Source of the DNA: Bifidobacterium tsurumiense
Lineage (GTDB): Bacteria > Actinomycetota > Actinomycetes > Actinomycetales > Bifidobacteriaceae
Assembly (NCBI RefSeq): GCF_000741765.1
Contig: NZ_JGZU01000009.1
Span: 86,882 to 150,881, forward strand
Length of the DNA: 64,000 nt
Direction: 5' to 3'
The translations under genes were made by a program, and so were the position numbers. The notes beneath the pieces are model-generated. The model saw only the letters and a program-made list of their open reading frames with translations, ran no database searches and was not told the origin of the DNA. Shown here one piece after another: positions 58,722 through 64,000 of this stretch. The first letter of the stretch is position 1; every line of letters starts with the position of its first letter.

Positions 58722-59021
58722 ATGGAGCTGGTGAACGAGAACGATAAGCCGTTGGTGTCTGAGGCGCATGAAGGTAAGCCGGTTGTTGAATGGGCTGTCG
58801 CCGCAATTGTGGTTGCAAGCGCGTTGCTGGCATTTTTGAGGCAGGGAATGGCCGCCACGATTATCATTTCTGTGACGGCCATTGCGCTAGGTGTGATGAG
58901 GGTTATCCTTCGTGAACGCAGTCCTTGGAAGGTGCGTTCTGCGGCATTCGATGCTTTTATCTGCATATGCCTGGGTATCGGACTTTTGATTACGTATTTC
59001 AGTATTCGATTGCTGCTGTAG
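58722..59021 (+). CDS. DUF3017 membrane protein
   Basis: 99 residues with three hydrophobic segments (WAVAAIVVASALLAFL, TIIISVTAIALGVMRVIL, AFICICLGIGLLITYF). The sequence MRVILRERSPWKVRSAAFD between the last two is characteristic of DUF3017. Start assignment: ATG 58722 follows GAAAGG very closely, and GTG 58731 is an alternative. Function unknown. Confidence 0.8.
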   Translation: MELVNENDKPLVSEAHEGKPVVEWAVAAIVVASALLAFLRQGMAATIIISVTAIALGVMRVILRERSPWKVRSAAFDAFICICLGIGLLITYFSIRLLL

Positions 59022-59134
59022 TTAAGGCTTTACAGGATTCAGCATCGAATCGTTGCTCTAGATAAAGCTTCACAGGTTCCAATATCGAAATGCTTCTTTA
59101 CATGAAGCTTGGTGATATCTGTGAATTACAAACA

Positions 59135-59171
59135 ATTTGGCGGTGTGCTACTGGTGAGCACACCGCCAAAT
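59135..59171. terminator. Terminator between DUF3017 and the aquaporin gene
   Basis: A perfect 15-bp stem, ATTTGGCGGTGTGCT with its complement, seven-base loop. It serves both converging genes. Confidence 0.85.
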
Positions 59172-59202
59172 GCGTATCGGATAAACCAAATGTATTCACG
59201 GA

Positions 59203-60198
59203 TTATTTCGTAGCATCCGCATCATCAGCCTGAGCGCCGTCATTGTCTTCGGCAACAGGGGACTCAGCCTGGTTTGTCGTTTCGTTTCCGTTATCAGTAC
59301 CGGCATCTTCCGAATCTGCTATTTCGGTTTCTTCGCTTGCAGTTTCATCTGCCGCTTCAACGGATTGCGATGCGTCAACTGCAACCGCATTGGTTGGACG
59401 AGTTGCATTGGAAGCAATCATGCGTGCGACGATGACGACCAATGACACAATGGCTGCGGCCAGAACCGGGCAAATCCAGAACACCCACAGTTGCTCCACA
59501 GGATTCTGGGTGAGGTCCGCGTTCATGCCAAGCAAGGCGATACCGGTAGAACGGGCTGGATTCAGCGCTGCGCCAGTAATTGGATAGGTGATGGTGGTGG
59601 CAACGCCGTAAGCTGCGCCGATTGACCATGCGCGTGCATGTGAACCCGCACCGTGGCAATGAGCGCCGGAAGTGCGCAGTGCCGTGCCGACAATGATCAA
59701 GCCTGCAATCAATTCGGCGACAATCGCCATGGTGACGCCGAAGTTGATATTGGCGCTGGACAGGATGGAATAGGTCGGCGAGGCAGAATCAAAACCGTTG
59801 ACCGCGGTGGAGAACCAGGTCTTCAAGGTGACTGTGTCATTGGTAGGCAGGATAAAGCGCAGAACCGCTGCTGCTGCGGTTGCGCCCAATACCTGAGCGA
59901 TGATGTAGAGAATGCCGTCGAGCACTGCGGTGGCATTGGTCAGCATGGAAGCGATGGTGACCGCAGGGTTGATCTGGCCGCCCGAGATCTTGCTGAACAT
60001 GGCCGTAACGGCGGCATATGCCAAGGCCGTGGCCAGAACATAGAATGGCATATTCACGCCGAACAAGATCGCTGAGATCGAATACATCATATAGATTGCA
60101 AAGCAGACGAAGAAGCTTCCTGCGAATTCGGCTCCAACGCGTACCGCCAATGGTTGCTGAGACGCTATCGCCCCTTGGCGGGACTGTGATTCACTCAT
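59203..60198 (-). CDS. Aquaporin / glycerol facilitator family protein
   Basis: 331 residues. Six hydrophobic helices with the two pore NPA boxes, GGQINPAVTIA (near 75) and AALNPARSTGIAL (near 210), the second followed by the selectivity-filter Arg. Whether water or small polyols pass is not decided; the residue pattern near the second NPA (NPARS rather than NPARD of GlpF) favours water. An unusual highly acidic C-terminal tail (residues ~265-331: Asp, Glu, Ala, Asn) is added. AAGGAAAA precedes the ATG. Confidence 0.93.
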   Translation of the reverse strand: MSESQSRQGAIASQQPLAVRVGAEFAGSFFVCFAIYMMYSISAILFGVNMPFYVLATALAYAAVTAMFSKISGGQINPAVTIASMLTNATAVLDGILYIIAQVLGATAAAAVLRFILPTNDTVTLKTWFSTAVNGFDSASPTYSILSSANINFGVTMAIVAELIAGLIIVGTALRTSGAHCHGAGSHARAWSIGAAYGVATTITYPITGAALNPARSTGIALLGMNADLTQNPVEQLWVFWICPVLAAAIVSLVVIVARMIASNATRPTNAVAVDASQSVEAADETASEETEIADSEDAGTDNGNETTNQAESPVAEDNDGAQADDADATK

Positions 60199-60398
60199 AA
60201 TTTTCCTTTTTTTGTGTTGTTGTCGTCAGGAGCACCTGCCAAACGACTGCCATACTACCAGCAGAATCTGAGCCACCTGTTACAATTTCCTAATGAGATG
60301 TGCTTCAGATCAGCATCATGCTAGGAATGGCGCATCTGATTTCAGATATAGCAATTTGACAACGGAAGTTACCGTTGCACGGCCACGTTGGGAGAACG

Positions 60399-61172
60399 AT
60401 GCCAAACGCTTATTCTCGCGCTGCCAAAGCGCATGACACCAATAACGAAGGAATTCGCCTGCAGAAGCTTCTTGCCCAGGCTGGATTCGGATCTCGCCGT
60501 AAGTGCGAGGAAATAATCACTGACGGCCGCGTGGAAGTTGACGGCGCATTGGTAACCGAGTTGGGTACCCGTGTCGATCCTTCACGTCAGCAGATTCGCG
60601 TGGATGGTTCACGAGTCCGCTTGAACCCGAATCATGTGACCCTGGCTTTGAACAAGCCCAAGAAGGTGCTCAGCACCATGGACGACCCCAAGGGCCGTTT
60701 CACTTTGCGTGACATCGTCGGTGACAAATATGAACGTATTTTCCATATGGGACGCTTGGATTACGATTCCGAGGGTCTTATTCTGATGACCAATGATGGT
60801 GAATTGAGCCAGCATGTCATGCATCCAAAGTACGAGGTCGAAAAGACCTATATCGCAACGCTTGACGGCAAGATCAGCGGCACCATCTGCCGCCGACTGG
60901 TTACGCAAGGCGTGCAATTGGACGATGGCTGGATCAAGCTGGACCATTGCGCAATAATCGATTCCCACCGAGATGTCACCTTGGTCAAGGTGGTGCTGCA
61001 TTCGGGCAAGAACCGCATTGTGCGCCGCATTTTCGGGGCTATCGGCTTCCCGGTTCGTCGACTGGTCCGCACCCAAATCGGACCTATCAAGCTGGGTGAT
61101 TTGAAGGCCGGTTCCTACCGTATCCTTTCGCAAACCGAGGTTCGTTCCCTGTCCAAGGCGGTGGGACTGTGA
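60399..61172 (+). CDS. RsuA/RluB-family rRNA pseudouridine synthase
   Basis: 257 residues. An S4 RNA-binding domain ([30 protein letters not shown]) precedes the catalytic domain, with the catalytic Asp in [18 protein letters not shown] and [13 protein letters not shown]. The closing [39 protein letters not shown] fits RluB more than RsuA. Start 60399 follows GGGAG. Its stop overlaps the next gene's GTG by four bases; pairing with cmk-der is a frequent arrangement. Confidence 0.94.
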   Translation: MPNAYSRAAKAHDTNNEGIRLQKLLAQAGFGSRRKCEEIITDGRVEVDGALVTELGTRVDPSRQQIRVDGSRVRLNPNHVTLALNKPKKVLSTMDDPKGRFTLRDIVGDKYERIFHMGRLDYDSEGLILMTNDGELSQHVMHPKYEVEKTYIATLDGKISGTICRRLVTQGVQLDDGWIKLDHCAIIDSHRDVTLVKVVLHSGKNRIVRRIFGAIGFPVRRLVRTQIGPIKLGDLKAGSYRILSQTEVRSLSKAVGL

Positions 61173-63295
61173 TTCAAGTAGCAATCGATGGGCCTGCTGG
61201 AGTCGGCAAATCGTCAAGCTCCAAGGCTTTGGCCAAGTATTTCGGTTTGGCATACCTCGATACCGGCGCGATGTATCGTGCAAGCGCCTGGTGGGTTATG
61301 AACCAGGGCATTGATTTGGATGCTGAACAGGTTGATGAGCAGGCGGTTACCGAAGCCGTCGGCGCTCTCTTCACTGAGGATCATATTGAAATCGGCGTGG
61401 ATCCGGACAACCCTCGTGTGGTTATCGATGGTCGGGATATCAGTGAGGAGATTCGCAGTGCCGAGGTTTCCAGTCACGTCTCCAAAGTGTCCAATATCAT
61501 TCCTGTCCGCCACTTGCTCATTGCGGCACAACGAGCATATATTGCCCGTGAGGCTGCTGAAGACTCCTTCTCAGAAGGCGCCGGCATTGTGGCTGAGGGA
61601 CGCGATATCACCACGGTTGTTGCGCCTGATGCGCAGGTGCGCATTCTGCTGACCGCCCGTGAAGAGGTTCGTCAGGCTCGTCGCAGCGGTCAAAGACACA
61701 AGGGAGTGGGAGCGGACAGCGTTTCCGCACGCGATGCCGCCGATTCCAAAGTCACGAACTTCCAGACCGCTGCCGATGGTGTGGTAACCGTTGATAACTC
61801 GGATATGACATTCGAGGAATCCTTGGATACACTTATCGAGCTCGTTGAAAATGCCTTGGAAGAGCAGGAATATCGTCAGTATCTGGCCAATCTTGAAGGC
61901 TATGAGCTGGATGATGAGGATCAGGCTTTGCTGGCATCCGATGGCGGTGAACAGTCATATGAGACCGCGGCTCGTGCAGTCGGCGTTTTGGCTGTGGTCG
62001 GGCGACCGAATGTCGGCAAGTCCACGCTGGTGAACCGTATCCTCGGACGTCGCGCTGCGGTTGTGGAAGATACTCCTGGAGTGACTCGAGACCGAGTGAG
62101 TTATGACGCTGAATGGGCCGGCACTGATTTCAAGCTGGTTGATACCGGTGGTTGGGAAGCTGATGTTGAGGGCATTGAGTCCGCTATCGCTTCGCAGGCA
62201 CAGGTTGCGGTGTCTTTGGCTGATGCGGTGATTCTGGTGGTTGACGGTCAGGTCGGGTTGACCGCTTCCGATGAGCGCATTGTTTCCATGCTGAGGGCTT
62301 CTGGCAAGCCGGTGACGGTTGCCGTGAACAAGGCCGATGACCACGCCAGTGAATACCTTTCCGCTGAGTTCTGGAAGCTTGGTTTGGGTGAGCCCCACGG
62401 TGTTTCCGCAATGCACGGCAGGGGAGTGGGCGATCTGCTCGATGTCGCCATGGAGTCCCTGCGCAAAGCAGAGAAGACTTCTGGATTCTTGACACCTTCG
62501 CATCTGCGTCGTGTGGCATTGGTCGGTCGACCGAATGTGGGCAAGTCTTCTTTGCTGAATCAGTTGGCTCATGAAGAGCGTTCTGTTGTGAATGATCTGG
62601 CTGGAACCACCCGTGATCCTGTGGATGAGGTCGTGCGCGTTGACGGCGAGGACTGGCTGTTCATCGATACCGCTGGTATCAAGCGCAGAGCACACAAGCT
62701 TTCGGGTGCGGAATACTATTCCTCATTGCGCACTCAGGCCGCCATTGAGCGTTCGGAATTGGCTTTGGTACTCTTCGATGCTTCTCAGCCGATCGCCGAT
62801 CAGGATTTGAAGGTTATGAGCCAGGCTGTGGACGCCGGACGAGCAATCGTTTTGGTGTTCAACAAGTGGGATTTGATGGACGAATTCGGCCGTCAACGCA
62901 TGGAACGCTTGTGGGCCACTGAATTCGAGCGGGTGACCTGGGCACAGCGTGTGAACCTCTCCGCAAAGACTGGATGGCACACGAACCGTTTGTCTCGTGC
63001 CATGAGAGGTGCTTTGGAATCGTGGGATAAGCGCATTCCAACCGGTAAGCTCAATGCATTCCTTGGCAAGATTCAGGCAGCGCATCCGCATCCGTTGCGC
63101 GGTGGAAAGCAGCCGAGGATTCTGTTTGCTACGCAGGCATCGACTCGCCCTCCACGTTTCGCGATATTTGCGACAGGATTCCTGGAGCATGGTTACCGCC
63201 GATTCATCGAGCGTTCCTTGCGCGAGGAGTTCGGATTCGAAGGTACGCCTATTCAGATCTCGGTGAAGATTCGCGAGAAGAAGAGGCGGAAGTAG
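61169..63295 (+). CDS. cmk-der: Fused cytidylate kinase and GTPase Der
   Basis: 708 residues carrying two normally separate proteins. Residues 1-230 are cytidylate kinase ([40 protein letters not shown]), which makes CDP from CMP. Residues ~270-708 are Der/EngA, a tandem GTPase needed for 50S ribosome assembly: G1 motifs [14 protein letters not shown] and [15 protein letters not shown]3 DTGG and DTAG, G4 NKAD and NKWD, then the KH-like domain. An acidic linker joins the halves. The GTG start overlaps the preceding stop (GTGA). The fusion is known in bifidobacteria. Confidence 0.96.
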   Translation: MIQVAIDGPAGVGKSSSSKALAKYFGLAYLDTGAMYRASAWWVMNQGIDLDAEQVDEQAVTEAVGALFTEDHIEIGVDPDNPRVVIDGRDISEEIRSAEVSSHVSKVSNIIPVRHLLIAAQRAYIAREAAEDSFSEGAGIVAEGRDITTVVAPDAQVRILLTAREEVRQARRSGQRHKGVGADSVSARDAADSKVTNFQTAADGVVTVDNSDMTFEESLDTLIELVENALEEQEYRQYLANLEGYELDDEDQALLASDGGEQSYETAARAVGVLAVVGRPNVGKSTLVNRILGRRAAVVEDTPGVTRDRVSYDAEWAGTDFKLVDTGGWEADVEGIESAIASQAQVAVSLADAVILVVDGQVGLTASDERIVSMLRASGKPVTVAVNKADDHASEYLSAEFWKLGLGEPHGVSAMHGRGVGDLLDVAMESLRKAEKTSGFLTPSHLRRVALVGRPNVGKSSLLNQLAHEERSVVNDLAGTTRDPVDEVVRVDGEDWLFIDTAGIKRRAHKLSGAEYYSSLRTQAAIERSELALVLFDASQPIADQDLKVMSQAVDAGRAIVLVFNKWDLMDEFGRQRMERLWATEFERVTWAQRVNLSAKTGWHTNRLSRAMRGALESWDKRIPTGKLNAFLGKIQAAHPHPLRGGKQPRILFATQASTRPPRFAIFATGFLEHGYRRFIERSLREEFGFEGTPIQISVKIREKKRRK

Positions 63296-63355
63296 AGCTG
63301 GTTGTGCATTTCGTGTGCACGGGTTGGTAAGCCCTCCGGCCGATTTAATATAGGT

Positions 63356-63393
63356 GAGTGGGGCATATATGGGTTACCATATATGCCCCACTC
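63356..63393. terminator. Perfect 17-bp hairpin after cmk-der
   Basis: GAGTGGGGCATATATGG and its complement around GTTA. No T tract follows, so it may be a transcript-end stabiliser, pause site or factor-dependent terminator. Confidence 0.7.
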
Positions 63394-63555
63394 ATTGTGT
63401 TATCGCTGAGGAATATGCGCATCTAGAAAAGCAAAGTTGATGGATGCCCATGTCTTTGGATTGCATATGTGTCATGAATCCAAGTTGCTCGGCATGTCGA
63501 CTAGCCGGAAATTAAATCTTATGGTAGGTTATTCCCTTGGTGCTTCTGCACTGTT

Positions 63556-63629
<74 letters not shown>

Positions 63630-63636
63630 CTTTGTG

Positions 63637-63678
63637 ATGTCCCACGACATAATTCACTAAGTCGTGGGGCATTTTTGT
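63637..63678 (+). terminator. Terminator of tRNA-Pro
   Basis: ATGTCCCACGAC pairs with GTCGTGGGGCAT (one G:U) and is followed by a T tract. Confidence 0.85.
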
Positions 63679-63698
63679 TTTCCTGTGGTGGTGTTTCA

Positions 63699-63821
63699 GG
63701 ACATCATTCACTCCTGTTTCGCGACATCGTTCACAGTCGGGGTTTGTGGTTTGAGGGTTAACGGACAAAATGTGTGTCTAATGCGGGGGTTATAGGCCAA
63801 ATTGTGTGTCTGGTGGTGGTT
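63699..63821. mobile_element. Insertion-sequence end with repeated motifs
   Basis: GACATCATTCAC at 63700 and GACATCGTTCAC at 63723 are 23 bases apart; TGTGTGTCT recurs at 63771 and 63803. Paired repeats beside a transposase-like gene end suggest transposase-binding sites at an IS terminus. The family was not identified. Confidence 0.45.
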
Positions 63822-64000
63822 TTATTCGGTGGCGTTTGGGTATCTGGTGCTGGTGTGGAATTCGTTCCAGTCGATGCCGGTTCCGTATCGGTTGGGTATG
63901 CCGAACGTTTCGTATGCGCCTTGGGGGCTCCTTTCCCATGCCAGCCTGTGGAGTTCCTCGATTTCTGGTCGGTGAACTGCGTTTCCACCAGCCAGGAGCG
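63822..64000 (-). CDS. C-terminal end of a transposase-like protein (runs off window)
   Basis: The frame ending at TAA 63822 encodes at least 59 residues, including PEIEELHRLAWERSP, AYETFGIPNRYG and TGIDWNEFHTSTRYPNATE. Its composition and position beside IS-like repeats fit the tail of a DDE transposase. The 5' part lies beyond the window, so the family cannot be fixed. A competing 76-residue frame on the same strand (63758-63988) looks like a shadow. Confidence 0.5.
   Translation of the reverse strand, partial: LLAGGNAVHRPEIEELHRLAWERSPQGAYETFGIPNRYGTGIDWNEFHTSTRYPNATE

Noticed and set aside
63758..63988. 76-residue minus-strand frame near the right edge
   Set aside because: Its Thr/Pro/Ser-rich sequence looks out of frame; the neighbouring frame gives a more protein-like tail ending at 63822.

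Overview
This window is a chromosomal segment of a Bifidobacterium-type actinobacterium. The evidence is the gene content and order: transketolase beside transaldolase (the sugar-rearranging core of the bifid shunt), whiA downstream of uvrA/uvrC/rapZ, a fused cytidylate kinase–Der GTPase, CIRCE-controlled hrcA-dnaJ, a sucCD–DUF6350–purH cluster and a large secreted starch-degrading GH13_28 enzyme. The species cannot be settled by eye.

Layout. 0-4.5 kb: a 1361-residue secreted multidomain alpha-amylase preceded by repeated CGTTTGCA operator-like sites. 4.7-10.1 kb: a minus-strand group of an ABC-F ATPase, the NAD(P)HX repair enzyme Nnr, a HAD phosphatase and a LysR regulator. 10.3-22.7 kb: a plus-strand run of uvrA (with an SOS box), uvrC, an AroE-like gene, rapZ, whiA, pgk, tpi, secG and a Cof-type phosphatase. 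22.7-24.2 kb: a zinc-ribbon membrane protein with a degenerate beta-lactamase-like domain. 24.7-28 kb: tal and tkt on the minus strand; tkt carries a one-base frameshift. 28-33 kb: CIRCE, hrcA, dnaJ, a fructosamine-kinase-like gene and uppP. 33.7-37 kb: a heavily decayed, formerly sortase-anchored GH20 hexosaminidase. 37-41 kb: a methyltransferase, a small membrane protein, PAC2, and tRNA genes for Gly, Cys, Val and Val; a second, identical tRNA-Gly lies in inverted orientation 2 kb away. 41-45 kb: a short pseudogene, a flavoprotein disulfide reductase, a NagD-like phosphatase and DUF488. 44.8-51.4 kb: thrS, a PgsA-like lipid synthase, yebC, ruvC, ruvA (SOS box), ruvB and yajC. 51.5-57.5 kb: apt, sucC, sucD, DUF6350 and purH; both sucC and sucD show indel damage. 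58-63.3 kb: a small conserved gene, DUF3017, an aquaporin, an rsuA/rluB-type pseudouridine synthase and cmk-der. 63.5-64 kb: tRNA-Pro and the end of an insertion sequence running off the window.

The genes form a mostly housekeeping core: nucleotide excision repair and Holliday-junction processing under LexA-type sites, lower glycolysis plus the bifid-shunt transferases, protein export accessories (secG, yajC), heat-shock control and purine supply. The accessory part is starch and host-glycan use: the amylase looks intact, the hexosaminidase is dead. No CRISPR array, prophage or recognisable defence island was seen. The most interesting signals are the frame lesions in central metabolic genes, the inverted tRNA-Gly pair, the degenerate beta-lactamase-like membrane protein, a flavoprotein with an altered catalytic His, and a long structured inverted repeat after purH.
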